Assembly: GCF_006715785.1 (NCBI RefSeq)
Contig: NZ_VFNX01000002.1
Coordinates: 1 to 64,000 of the forward strand
Direction of reading: 5' to 3'
Length of the DNA stretch: 64,000 nucleotides
Origin: Streptomyces puniciscabiei
GTDB lineage: Bacteria > Actinomycetota > Actinomycetes > Streptomycetales > Streptomycetaceae
The position numbers and the translations under genes were made by a program. Within the stretch, counting starts at the first letter, position 1. Each line of letters begins with the position of its first letter. Shown here piece after piece: positions 44,803 through 52,961 of this stretch. Below the pieces are notes generated by a model. It worked only from the letters and a program-made list of their open reading frames with translations. It was not told where the DNA came from and made no database searches.

Positions 44803-45239
44803 ATGTCGGAGAAGAACCCGGAGCACGGGACCGCCAATGAGGTCTCCCTGCCGCCCGAGGTCCAGTTGCTGCAGGAGGTCACCCCCCCTTCTTTCCCGAA
44901 GGTGGTTCGGGAATGACCATTCTCGTCGAGTGGCCTCCCGGTCACCCCGGGCTCCCTCCGCATCGCCACTCGGGCCCGTCGTTCGGCTACGTGATGGAGG
45001 GCGCGCTCCGGTTCGAGCTCGAGAGGGAGCCGGAGCGAGTGGTCGAGGCCGGTGGGACGTTCTGGGAGCCGGGCGGCGACGTGATCCACCATCAGGATGG
45101 CAACGCCCTGTCGGACGCGCCGACCAGGTTCGTGGTGACCATGGTGTGCGCGCCGGGTCAGCCGATGCTCACGGTGGTCGACGAGGAGGAGCTGAAGGAA
45201 CGGGCGCACCTGCGCGCCCCGCGTCCCTCCGAAGGCTGA
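44803..45239 (+). CDS. Cupin-domain protein, probably split by a frameshift
   Basis: The main ORF (44913-45239, 108 residues) is a cupin: PGLPPHRHSGPSFGYVMEGA gives the HxH...E metal motif and DVIHHQDGN supplies the later histidine. A 37-codon ORF (44803-44916, GGAGGTG upstream) precedes it and overlaps by ATGA; its LLQEVTPPSFPKV is what the N-terminus of this cupin family normally contains. The two pieces therefore look like one gene broken by a one-base shift near 44908, or a translationally coupled pair. Neighbour of a MarR regulator and redox enzymes. Metal-binding residues intact; substrate unknown. Confidence 0.65.
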
Positions 45240-45419
45240 CCTGCGAGATCGGCACGCGTGGGTTTCTGCCTTGCCGCCGCGGTCTGTCTCTTCACGATTG
45301 AGCGGGGAGCCACAATGCGCTCCATGGCGTTGTAGGCCTGATAGCTCAGGCTGACGCGACAACGGAGGACTGGGGACTGGGCAGGTCTGCGCAGCAGACG
45401 AGCCCTATGTGGTTTCAGG

Positions 45420-45432
45420 CGATACCGTATCG
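45420..45432. promoter_or_regulatory. Palindrome upstream of the marR-like gene
   Basis: CGATAC-C-GTATCG, perfect 6-bp arms, 28 bp before the chosen MarR start. Likely autoregulatory operator. Confidence 0.5.
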
Positions 45433-45460
45433 AATGAGTGGACGGCGTAATGTTGGCCGC

Positions 45461-45946
45461 ATGGCCGCCGACATCCCTCCCGGAACCACCCCCTCGCGCG
45501 TGACCGACCGCCCCGGGGATGCTTCGCCTTTCGCTCTCGGCTTGCTGCTGCGCCGGGCGCACTGGCGCGCGGCCGCCGTGATGGAGGAGGCGCTTCGGCC
45601 GCTCGGCATCGAGTTGCGGCACTTCGCCGTGCTGATCGTGCTTGTCGACCGTGGGCCCACAGTGCAGCGGGACTTGGCGGCCGCGACGGGGTATGACAAG
45701 GCGGGCATCATGAGGATTGTGGACGATCTGGAGCGTAGAGGGCTGGCTGTACGCAAGAACGTTCCGGGGGACCGGCGGGTGCGGGCGGTGGAAATCACGC
45801 CTCAGGGCGTGGAACTCTTCGATGCGGCCCATGTGGCGGCAGAGCCGCTGGCTGAGCGTCTGGTTGCCGACCTGAGTCCCGGCGAGCCCGAGAAGCTGAC
45901 GGATCTGCTGACCCGGATTGCCTATCCCGCAGGCGGCGAGGCGTAA
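45461..45946 (+). CDS. MarR-family transcriptional regulator
   Basis: 161 residues from the ATG at 45461. Winged helix-turn-helix of the MarR type: LRHFAVLIVLVDRGPTVQRD, LAAATGYDKAGIMRIVDDLE, the wing RKNVPGDRRVRAVEITPQG, and a C-terminal dimerisation helix. MarR proteins repress redox and efflux genes and are released by phenolics or oxidants; the azoreductase and nitroreductases downstream are plausible targets. An alternative start at 45434 would put the palindrome directly against the ribosome-binding region. Confidence 0.85.
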   Translation: MAADIPPGTTPSRVTDRPGDASPFALGLLLRRAHWRAAAVMEEALRPLGIELRHFAVLIVLVDRGPTVQRDLAAATGYDKAGIMRIVDDLERRGLAVRKNVPGDRRVRAVEITPQGVELFDAAHVAAEPLAERLVADLSPGEPEKLTDLLTRIAYPAGGEA

Positions 45947-46182
45947 GCGCGCCCGCGCGCTGGTTGCCTGCCGCGTGGGCGCACGTCGCCTCCTGCGGCT
46001 TGCGCAACGAACCCGGCCTTGCGGGCCGCCGGCATCGTCGCGATGTGCCGGCCCCGGCTACAGGCGGCGGTCAGGCGTCGCCGACGGGGACCGGGCTGCT
46101 CGCAGTTCGCACCGCCGTCACGCGGTATATCTGGCTGGCGGTGTGCTGTTCAGCCCCGCACCTATAGCAGCCGGCGAAGACA

Positions 46183-46215
46183 CCGTGTGACGCTCCGACC
46201 CAGGACGTCACACGG
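46183..46215. terminator. Hairpin between MarR and azoreductase genes
   Basis: CCGTGTGACG and CGTCACACGG, perfect 10-bp arms with a 13-nt loop, between convergent genes. Confidence 0.6.
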
Positions 46216-46232
46216 CGTCTACAGCCAGGGGT

Positions 46233-46883
46233 CTATACCGTGAGGCGCTGTGCGAGTTCCTTGGCCTTGGCGGTCGCGTGGTCGAAGGCGCGGTGGCGGG
46301 AGGCCTCGTAGAGGGGAACCAGTTCGGACATGGCCACGTTGCGGGGGGCCATGGTGAGTTCCGGGACGATGAAGTCGAGATCCAGGCCGAGGGTGCCCTT
46401 GAGGGTGGCCTCGAGGTAGTTCTGTACGAACTCGTAGCCCTTGCGTGGGGTGCCCGGCGCGTAGGAGCCGCCGCGGCTGGCGACCACGACCACCGGAGTT
46501 CTCTGGGCGGAGGGGGCTTCGCCGGCGGTACGGCCGAGCAGGAGGACGCTGTCCAGCCACGCCTTGAGGGTCGACGGGATCGAGAAGTTGTACATGGGGG
46601 CGCCGATCAGTATGGCGTCCGCCTGCTCCAGTTCCTCGATGAGCTTCACGCGCGCTGCGAACGCGGTGGACTGCTCCGGGGTGCGCTCGGCGGGGACGGT
46701 GTATCCGGCGGACCAGGCGTCGGCAGTGATGTGCGGGATGGGGTCGGCGGCGAGGTCGCGGTAGATCACCGTGCCCTCCGGGAGCTGTTCCTCCCAGATC
46801 CTGCGGAAGGCGGCCGTGACCGAACGGGACGAGGACGCCTCGCCGGGAAACACGGACGAGTCGATGTGCAGCAGGGTGGCCAT
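46233..46883 (-). CDS. azoR: FMN-dependent NADH:quinone oxidoreductase (azoreductase)
   Basis: 216 residues from the ATG at 46883 with GGAGAAGG upstream. Flavodoxin-like fold: MATLLHIDSSVFPGEASSSR (phosphate-binding loop for FMN), the signature APMYNFSIPSTLKAWLD and VVVVASRGGSYAPGT. AzoR enzymes reduce azo dyes and quinones with NADH and protect against thiol-reactive quinones. Divergent from a nitroreductase across a 150-bp promoter region with a long palindrome, so the two are presumably co-regulated, probably by the MarR protein or a distant regulator. Longer N-termini are excluded because they overlap the operator. Confidence 0.88.
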   Translation of the reverse strand: MATLLHIDSSVFPGEASSSRSVTAAFRRIWEEQLPEGTVIYRDLAADPIPHITADAWSAGYTVPAERTPEQSTAFAARVKLIEELEQADAILIGAPMYNFSIPSTLKAWLDSVLLLGRTAGEAPSAQRTPVVVVASRGGSYAPGTPRKGYEFVQNYLEATLKGTLGLDLDFIVPELTMAPRNVAMSELVPLYEASRHRAFDHATAKAKELAQRLTV

Positions 46884-46957
46884 GGGCCTTCTCCAAGGTG
46901 CAGTGCCCGGGCGGGGGAGCCACAAGCTGGGGAGTTGCGCTCGTCGATAGTTAAACA

Positions 46958-46985
46958 CGAGATTGTATTGAATGATACTATCTCG
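46958..46985. promoter_or_regulatory. 28-bp operator between azoreductase and nitroreductase genes
   Basis: Arms CGAGATTGTAT and ATACTATCTCG match at 10 of 11 positions around a 6-nt centre. The AT-rich palindrome lies 48 bp from the nitroreductase start and 75 bp from the azoreductase start, the usual place for a repressor controlling both. Confidence 0.65.
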
Positions 46986-47032
46986 CTTGTAACGGAAGCG
47001 AGGACGTCGAGCGAGCAAGGAGTCGGGCGATC

Positions 47033-47797
47033 ATGGACGTCTACGAGGCAGTCACCGGCCGACGGGCGGTGCGCGCCTTCACCGGCCAGGAGGTCCCGAG
47101 AGAGGCGCTGGAGCGCGTGATGTCCGCCGCGGCCCGGGCTCCGTCCGGGTCGAACCTCCAGCCGTGGCACACCTACGTCGTGACTGGCGTGCCGCTGGCA
47201 GAGATCAAGAAGCGCGCCGGCGAGCGCCTTGCCGCAGGTGATCCCTGGGACGAGCCGGAGTACGAGCAGTACCCATCGGCACTGAAGTCCCCTTACCGCG
47301 AGCGCCGCTCCGCCTTCGGTGAGCAGCGCTACGGCGTACTCGGCATCGCTCGCGAGGACATGGAGGCGCGCCAGCGGGCCGCTTCGGCGAACTGGGACTG
47401 CTTCGGCGCGCCCGCCGCCCTGTTCTGCTATATCGACCGCGACCTTGGCCGGCCGCAATGGTCCGACGTCGGCATGTATCTGCAGACCGTCATGCTGCTG
47501 CTGCGCGCCGAAGGGCTGCACAGCTGTACTCAGATGGCCTGGGCGAAGTTTCACAAGACCGTCGCAGAGGTCCTGTCACCCCCGGACGAGCTCGTCCTCT
47601 TCTGCGGCATGTCGATCGGGTTCGAAGACGCCACGGCACGTGACGCCCGCACCGGGCGGGCCCCGCTCGACGAGACGGTCACCTTCGTCGACGGTCTCTT
47701 CTCCAAGGCCGCCCCTCCTCGGTCGATTGAGGCGCATGTCACCCCGACGGATAGTGGCATATATGCCACGTATTCTCCTGGAAAGGTCATGTCATGA
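47033..47797 (+). CDS. Nitroreductase family protein, copy 1
   Basis: 254 residues, AAGGAG upstream. Nitroreductase fold: RRAVRAFTGQEVPREALERV and AARAPSGSNLQPWHTYVV bind FMN phosphate; WSDVGMYLQTVMLLLRAEGL forms the core helix; FCGMSIGFEDA completes the site. FMN- and NAD(P)H-dependent reduction of nitro compounds or quinones is expected. Relative to copy 2 it carries a ~30-residue tail after TFVDG (LFSKAAPPRSIEAHVTPTDS), which overlaps the next gene's start by four bases. This forms an operon with the NAD(P)-binding protein. Confidence 0.85.
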   Translation: MDVYEAVTGRRAVRAFTGQEVPREALERVMSAAARAPSGSNLQPWHTYVVTGVPLAEIKKRAGERLAAGDPWDEPEYEQYPSALKSPYRERRSAFGEQRYGVLGIAREDMEARQRAASANWDCFGAPAALFCYIDRDLGRPQWSDVGMYLQTVMLLLRAEGLHSCTQMAWAKFHKTVAEVLSPPDELVLFCGMSIGFEDATARDARTGRAPLDETVTFVDGLFSKAAPPRSIEAHVTPTDSGIYATYSPGKVMS

Positions 47798-48522
47798 AGA
47801 TCGCAGTCATCGGCGGCACCGGGCTGATCGGGTCGCAGGTCGTCAAGAACCTGAACGCCGCCGGTCACGAGGCGGTACCCCACTCGCAGTCCACCGGCGT
47901 CGACATCATCAGCGGCCGGGGCGCGGACGAGGCGGTGGCGGGCGCCGATGTCGTCGTCAACGTGACGAACTCCCCGACCTTCGACGAAGCCTCGCTCGCG
48001 TTCTTCCAGACGTCGATGGACAACCTGCTGGCTGCGGCCCACAAGGGCGGTGTCGGTCACTTCGTCATCCTCTCGATCGTCGGCGTGGACCAGGTACCGG
48101 AGCTGGACTACTACCGGGCCAAGACGCTCCAGGAGCAGATCCTCGCGGCCGGCCCGATCCCCTACTCGATCGTCCGCGCCACGCAGTTCATGGACTTCAT
48201 GGACGCCGTTCTGTCATGGACCGCCGACGGCGACACTGTCCGGTTGCCCGCTACGCCGATCCAGCCGATCGCCTCCAAGGACGTGGCGCGGGCGGTGGCG
48301 GAGGTCGCCACGGGCGACCCGGTGAACGGCATCCACAACATCGCCGGCCCCGAGGTCTTCACCCTGGACGAGCTGGGCCGGATCACCCTGGCCCACAAGG
48401 GCGACCACCGCACCGTCGTCACCGACCCCACCGCCGGCATGTTCGCGGTCGTCAAGGGCGACGTCCTCACCGACACGAACGCCCACCCCGCCCCCACCCG
48501 CTACACCGAATGGCTCTCCTGA
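47794..48522 (+). CDS. NmrA-like NAD(P)-binding protein (atypical SDR)
   Basis: 242 residues. Rossmann motif GGTGLIG at 7-13 (MKIAVIGGTGLIGSQVVKNL), then VVVNVTNSPTF, FVILSIVGVDQ, YYRAKTLQEQIL with the SDR-like tyrosine and lysine spacing, and YSIVRATQFMDF. This family includes NAD(P)H-sensing or quinone-reducing proteins such as NmrA and QOR2. Start overlaps the nitroreductase stop (ATGA), so it belongs to the redox operon. Cytoplasmic. Confidence 0.85.
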   Translation: MKIAVIGGTGLIGSQVVKNLNAAGHEAVPHSQSTGVDIISGRGADEAVAGADVVVNVTNSPTFDEASLAFFQTSMDNLLAAAHKGGVGHFVILSIVGVDQVPELDYYRAKTLQEQILAAGPIPYSIVRATQFMDFMDAVLSWTADGDTVRLPATPIQPIASKDVARAVAEVATGDPVNGIHNIAGPEVFTLDELGRITLAHKGDHRTVVTDPTAGMFAVVKGDVLTDTNAHPAPTRYTEWLS

Positions 48523-48577
48523 CCTGCTCGCACCCCTCTTAGGTGTGCAGACCGCACAGAGCAGCTGAAGGAGGTGG

Positions 48578-49249
48578 ATGATCCTGGACGTCTACGAGGC
48601 GGTCACGAGCCGACGGGCGGTTCGCGGATTCACCAGCCGGGAGGTGCCGAGGGCGGTGCTGGAGCGCGTGCTCTGCGCCGCGGCCTGGGCGCCGTCCGGG
48701 TCAAACCTCCAGCCGTGGCACATCTACGTCGTGACCGGCCGGCCGCTGGCCGAGCTCAAGAGGCGCGCCGGCGAGCGCGTGGCCGCGGGTGATCCCTGGG
48801 ACGAGCGGGAGTACGAGATGTATCCGGCCGCACTGAAGTCCCCGTATCACGAGCGCCGATCCACCTTCGGTCATGAGCGCTACAGCGCACTCGGCATTGC
48901 GCGTGAGGACTGGGTGGCGCGCCAGCGGGCCGCTTCGGCGAACTGGGACTGCTTCGGCGCGCCCGCCGCCCTGTTCTGCTACATCGACCGCGACATGGGC
49001 CGGCCCCAATGGTCCGACGTCGGCATGTACCTGCAGACCGTTATGCTGCTCCTCCGCTCCGAAGGCCTGCACAGTTGCCCGCAGATGGCATGGTCGGTGT
49101 ATCGCAAGACCGTCGCGGAGATCGTGTCACCCCCGGACGAGCTCATCCTCTTCTGTGGCATGTCGATCGGGTTCGAAGACGCCACGGTGGGCTACAGGCG
49201 TACGGGCCGGGCCCCGCTCGACGAGACCGTCACATTCGTCGACGGCTAG
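48578..49249 (+). CDS. Nitroreductase family protein, copy 2
   Basis: 223 residues, GAAGGAGGTG upstream. Sequence runs in parallel with copy 1 across the whole fold (VPRAVLERVLCAAAWAPSGS, DWVARQRAASANWDCFGAPA, SDVGMYLQTVMLLLRSEGLH, LILFCGMSIGFEDA), clearly a tandem duplicate separated by the NAD(P)-binding gene. It ends at TFVDG without the tail of copy 1. Differences cluster in the substrate-side segments (EYEMYPAALKSPYHERRSTF versus the equivalent), which may reflect altered specificity. Confidence 0.85.
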   Translation: MILDVYEAVTSRRAVRGFTSREVPRAVLERVLCAAAWAPSGSNLQPWHIYVVTGRPLAELKRRAGERVAAGDPWDEREYEMYPAALKSPYHERRSTFGHERYSALGIAREDWVARQRAASANWDCFGAPAALFCYIDRDMGRPQWSDVGMYLQTVMLLLRSEGLHSCPQMAWSVYRKTVAEIVSPPDELILFCGMSIGFEDATVGYRRTGRAPLDETVTFVDG

Positions 49250-49454
49250 GATCAGCGCGCTCCGGCCCGTGCGTTCGTGCCACTCGGCTCGGCATGCGAC
49301 GCGGCATCGGCCGTCGTTCAATGCGGACCCCCGCGCTCTGGACCCGTCGCCACACTGCCCGCCGGCCAGGGGCGGGAGATGCCCCCGCTGTCGCGGGCAG
49401 CGGGACTGGGCAGGGTTATGGCCTACAGCGAAGTCGCACCTTCGGGCCGTTGTC

Positions 49455-49731
49455 GCCCCAGTGAAGCTCACCCCCGACGGCGGAGGAGTCGTGCAGGCGT
49501 CCAAGTTCCCCGCCGTGGGCCGTCACCGCGTGGCGAGGTACTACCACCTTCGCCGACCGCTTCTGGCCCGGCGTCACGGTGGACCCGGCCGAGGCCAACG
49601 GCAGGCCGGCGCTGAGTCTGTCCCGCGACGGCACCGTGGTCGCCGTCCTCACCGTGAGCGTCACCCCGGACGGCATCGACCGCGTGCTCGTCGTGATGAA
49701 CCCGTCGAAACTCGCGGCCATGACCGTCTGA
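49455..49731 (+). pseudogene. SigJ/ECF41-type sigma factor C-terminal remnant
   Basis: Reads TPDGGGVVQASKFPAVGRHR, VARYY, then after a frame change FADRFWPGVTVDPAEANGRP, GTVVAVLTVSVTPDGIDRVL and VVMNPSKLAAM, stop. This is the SnoaL-like C-terminal extension of SigJ-type sigma factors (DGGG and NPxKL motifs). Sigma regions 2 and 4 are gone. The 200 bp before it hold nothing recognised. Confidence 0.6.
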
Positions 49732-49742
49732 GCCAATGGAAG

Positions 49743-49788
49743 GGCCCCGCCCTGCGCGTCCGCTGCAGCCTTTCGCAGAGGCGGGGCC
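49743..49788. terminator. Hairpin terminator
   Basis: GGCCCCGCC and GGCGGGGCC, perfect 9-bp arms, 12 bp after the sigma-factor remnant. Confidence 0.55.
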
Positions 49789-49923
49789 GCCCGCCCTCGT
49801 TGCTCTGTCGGCGGGCCGCGGGCACCTGTCCCCTGACGCCCACACCTCCTGAAAGTAAAACGAACGGTTATTTTTTACAGCCCGAGCTCACTCGCACGGA
49901 TTCGACCGCGACCCGCTGCAGCG

Positions 49924-50566
49924 GTCAGAGTTCGCGCGTCCTTACGTGTAGGTGACCGGCAAGGGGGTATGCCGGCGGCGCTGCGGGCAGGAGCGTGGTC
50001 AGTTCGTACCGGCTCTTCTGGGCGACGCGGCATGACGCGGTGTTGTCCAACTGGTGCAGGAGTTCAAGTCGCGTCAGTCCGCCACCGAAGGCGGTGAAGG
50101 CTCAGTCCGTGAGCGCCTGCAGTGCTCTGGGCGCCACTCCCCGGCCGCGCGCATGCGCCGCGGTCCAGTAGCCGACCTCGGCGGACGAAGCACCCGGTGT
50201 GACGTTCTTGAGGACCAAGTGGCCCGCCAACTGCTCCTCATGACCCGTGGCTTGGGATTCCACGATGGCGAATCCGAAGCGGTCCCCCGTCTCCCATCCC
50301 CGTTGCTGCTCCTGAACCCACCGCGCCGCGCTCGCCTCGTCGTTGACGGCTGAGCTCGTCCAGCGGCGCAGGACGTCATCCCGATACAGCTCAACCAGGT
50401 CGACAGCATCCGCCGGGCTCCAAGGGCGCAGTATGAGGGCGGAGGCTGACGGTGTGGCGTCTGCCTCCAGTCGTGCAGCCATCTTGCCCGTCGGTCGAGC
50501 GTATGTGGCCGTAGTGGCTTTGCGTGCCTCGTCTGGCTGTGCGGGACTGTGAGGCTGTTGCGTCAT
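49924..50566 (-). pseudogene. GNAT acetyltransferase interrupted by TGA
   Basis: From the ATG at 50566 the frame reads SALILRPWSPADAVDLVELY, HLVLKNVTPGASSAEVGYWT, then ARGRGVAPRALQALTD and TGA at 50104-50102. In the same frame it continues AFTAFGGGLTRLELLHQLDN, TASCRVAQKSRYELT, which is the expected C-terminus of RimJ-type GNATs (DWAF...LELLHQVDN...SCRVA). So TGG became TGA. The acetyl-CoA loop (ARGRGVAPRAL) is intact but the last ~55 residues would be lost. Its start overlaps the MerR stop (ATGA). The far end near 49924 is approximate. Confidence 0.65.
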
Positions 50567-51501
50567 CGTGCCGCCCGTACGCGCAGAGCTGTGATGGACC
50601 AGTCGATCACCGGGGCGAGGCGATCCGGCGCTGGCCAGCCGTTGATCAGTGCGAGCAACTGGAAGTAGTGGTCCCTGCGTGGATCGCTCGCGGCTTCCAG
50701 ACGGTGCAGCAGCCACTGGTGCAGTGTGGGGTCCTCGGGGCGGCCGTGGGCGAGCGCGCATTGAGCGGTGAGCGCCGCGACGACTGGATCGGCCTGGAGC
50801 GAATCCGCGCTGATGCCGGACGCCACAGCTGGTCCGACGAGATCACGGGCGACGGCGACCGTGTCCGGGCGCGGTCGTGTGGGGGCGCCGTCGGGCAGGC
50901 CGGTCACATGGTCTTCGGCCAGGCGCCGCACAGTGGCTCGGAAGTCCGGGTCCAGGGACAGTTCCGCCAGCTCCACCCATGCCCTGACCTGCTCGTCTGT
51001 AGGGTTGTCGGGCAGTTCGGGTGTCATGGAGCGCCGAGCTGCGGCATGGCGGGAGTCGCTGTGCGGGCCGCCGAAGACACTGTCTAGGAAGTCGTCGATC
51101 GGACGTCGGCGCTCGGCTTCGGACAGCGTGGCCAGCTGGTGCATGAGTTCCATCTCCTCGGGGGTGGCTTCGCGTTCGGCGGCGGCCGTCAGCACTGCCC
51201 GTCGCAGACGCAGGAGGCTGATCTGTACGTCCAGTGCGGCGGCGTGCTCCGCAGCGACTTCGCTGAGCGTGAGTTCTTGATCCACGACTTGCCGGATCAT
51301 GTCGAGGCCGAGTCCCAGTTCTCGAAGTGTCCGCACCAGAGCAAGGCGAGCGACAGCCTCCGGGGCGTAGCGCCGGTAGCCGGCGTGAGTGCGGTCGGCA
51401 GGCGCCACGATGCCACGATCGGAGTAGAACCGGATCGTCTTGACTGTCAGCCCGGTGCGCTGGGCCAGTTCACCGATCGAGTAGAGGGTGCCGCCGTCCA
51501 T
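50563..51501 (-). CDS. MerR-family transcriptional regulator
   Basis: 312 residues. N-terminal MerR winged helix: YSIGELAQRTGLTVKTIRFY, GIVAPADRTHAGYRRYAPEA and a coiled dimerisation helix. The ~190-residue C-terminal part (helical, from ~120) is an effector-binding or polyketide-cyclase-unrelated helical domain typical of large Streptomyces MerR proteins; ligand unknown. No metal-binding cysteines, so not a metal sensor. It precedes and overlaps the GNAT gene, its probable target. A palindrome upstream would suit autoregulation. Confidence 0.85.
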   Translation of the reverse strand: MDGGTLYSIGELAQRTGLTVKTIRFYSDRGIVAPADRTHAGYRRYAPEAVARLALVRTLRELGLGLDMIRQVVDQELTLSEVAAEHAAALDVQISLLRLRRAVLTAAAEREATPEEMELMHQLATLSEAERRRPIDDFLDSVFGGPHSDSRHAAARRSMTPELPDNPTDEQVRAWVELAELSLDPDFRATVRRLAEDHVTGLPDGAPTRPRPDTVAVARDLVGPAVASGISADSLQADPVVAALTAQCALAHGRPEDPTLHQWLLHRLEAASDPRRDHYFQLLALINGWPAPDRLAPVIDWSITALRVRAAR

Positions 51502-51515
51502 GAGCCCACCTTCCT

Positions 51516-51534
51516 GTCTCCCCCTGCAGGAGAC
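51516..51534. promoter_or_regulatory. Palindrome upstream of merR-like gene
   Basis: GTCTCC and GGAGAC arms separated by 7 nt, 15 bp before the MerR start; MerR operators typically sit between -35 and -10. Confidence 0.45.
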
Positions 51535-51617
51535 TCAAGTCTGTACCCTGCGTCTCCACGCTCTCCCCTGCTCGCCTTCTACTTCCCGGAAGCGCGCCCC
51601 GGCCTTGCCTTTCGGTG

Positions 51618-51960
51618 ACGTCACGGGCAGGGACAAGGTGCCCCGGCTGAGGCTCGTCGTGGTCGCCGATGACCGAGGCGCCGGGCCTCGGTTGTGCCGT
51701 GCCTGCGGGGGTCCGCTGATGCCGACGGCGAAGGCGAAGGCCGCATTCTGTTCATCGGCGTGCAGGTCGCGGCACCGGCGGCAGATGCGAGAGCGCGGGC
51801 GAGGACCGAGACAGTCCAGGCGGGCCGGACGTCCACCTGTGCAGAGTGCGGAATGTCCTGGACGGTCGGGGTCGAACGTCCCGTCTCGGCAACGTACTGC
51901 TCTCCCCGCTGCCGCAAACGAGCCTGGCACAGGCGGCGCACGAGACAGCGCGAGTTGTGA
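51618..51960 (+). pseudogene. Double zinc-knuckle protein, frameshifted
   Basis: First frame: LRLVVVADDRGAGPRLCRAC, GGPLMPTAKAKAAFCSSACR. Second frame after ~51790: TCAECGMSWTVGVERPVSAT, YCSPRCRKRAWHRRRTRQRE and stop. Both pieces have CxxCG...CSxxCR, so the intact gene had two zinc modules and a single frame change separates them. A relative of the relic at 13.9 kb. Confidence 0.5.
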
Positions 51961-52108
51961 GACCGCGTATCTGGCGGCTATGGCCCTGCTCCACGGCCGG
52001 GGCCGCGCCCTTTCCGACGGCCTCAGGCCGTCGGATGGCGCGAAGAGACGGTCTGCTCGGGCCAGTTGGTGACATAGGTCGCGCCGGGGCCCGTGGGGTG
52101 GTGTCCGG

Positions 52109-52361
52109 ATGCCCGCAATGGTCGGCAGTTTGACCCGGGAACGCTACGACGAGCTGGTCAAGCTGGGGAGGGACTGGGTCGCCACGATGAGCGGCGCCCA
52201 GTGGCGGATCGGCGATGCAGCCATGGAGATCGAGCCGATGCGCTCGTATGGGGGTGCGAATCCGTCCGGGAAGGACGACCTGTTCACGGTCAGCGAGGCC
52301 ATCCGGCTGTTCCCCGAGGACATCGGCCTGTCGTACTCGACAGGCCGCGACTACCGGTGGG
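52109..52361 (+). pseudogene. DUF6192 protein, N-terminal fragment
   Basis: GSLTRERYDELVKLGRDWVA, IGDAAMEIEPMRSYGGANPS and LFTVSEAIRLFPEDIGLSYS, then TGRDYRW, match the start of Streptomyces DUF6192 proteins (normally ~300 residues). Homology stops abruptly after RDYRW, where transposase sequence begins in another frame. Confidence 0.6.
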
Positions 52362-52541
52362 GTGGTGGAGCGGTCGAATTCGTGGACGATGCGGGCCCGA
52401 CGCAGCGCAAGGGACTACGAGCGCCTCATGTCCCATGCCGAAGCCCACATCCAGTGGGCCTTCACCCTGATGTCCCGCCGGCTGGCCCGGCAGCTCCGCC
52501 GCAACGAGGCGGTCCCAGCCACTCTCGCGGCAGCCGCCTGA
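52362..52541 (+). pseudogene. IS5-family transposase C-terminal fragment
   Basis: GVVERSNSWTMRARRSARDY, ERLMSHAEAHIQWAFTLMSR, RLARQ: the VVERSFAW...RDYERL...EAHxxWA end of a Streptomyces IS5-family transposase. It includes the catalytic glutamate but nothing upstream. Confidence 0.65.
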
Positions 52542-52644
52542 AGGTACCTCCATACCGTTCGGTTGCCCGCCCATCGACGCCCGGCCGAACGCCAAGCCAG
52601 ATCACGATCGAGCCTTATGACGCTGTGACCTGCTGAAAGGAGAT

Positions 52645-52737
52645 GTGACACAGCTTCTGAGGAACGGCGACGGCTCCCCCGCTCTGACCATCCAGGCCAC
52701 CACCTCCTACGGCGACATCACCGCCCGCAGCCTCTGA
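52645..52737 (+). pseudogene. DUF4097-like C-terminal fragment
   Basis: Reads LLRNGDGSPALTIQATTSYG, DITARSL, stop, the final strands of DUF4097 (beta-repeat, adhesin-like) proteins. AAAGGAG precedes a GTG at 52645, so a 30-residue peptide might be made, but it would be only a fragment. The rest of 52542-52960 shows nothing. Confidence 0.45.
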
Positions 52738-52961
52738 CCGGCCACGGTCCGTGCACCGACCGCACGTCCGGTACCGCGGTGGTGTCCGGGCCGCACGATG
52801 AGTGCACAGCAAGGGCAGCCGTGCGCGCGTCACACAGGACGGCGCACCTTGCACCGGTCGGACACGCCTGCCGGTCAGCGGCAGTCAGGAGAGCGTCAGC
52901 CCGCCCTGGCACCGTGGAACACGTGAACGGCACCGCGAGGACACCGCGAGGCCGGGAACGA

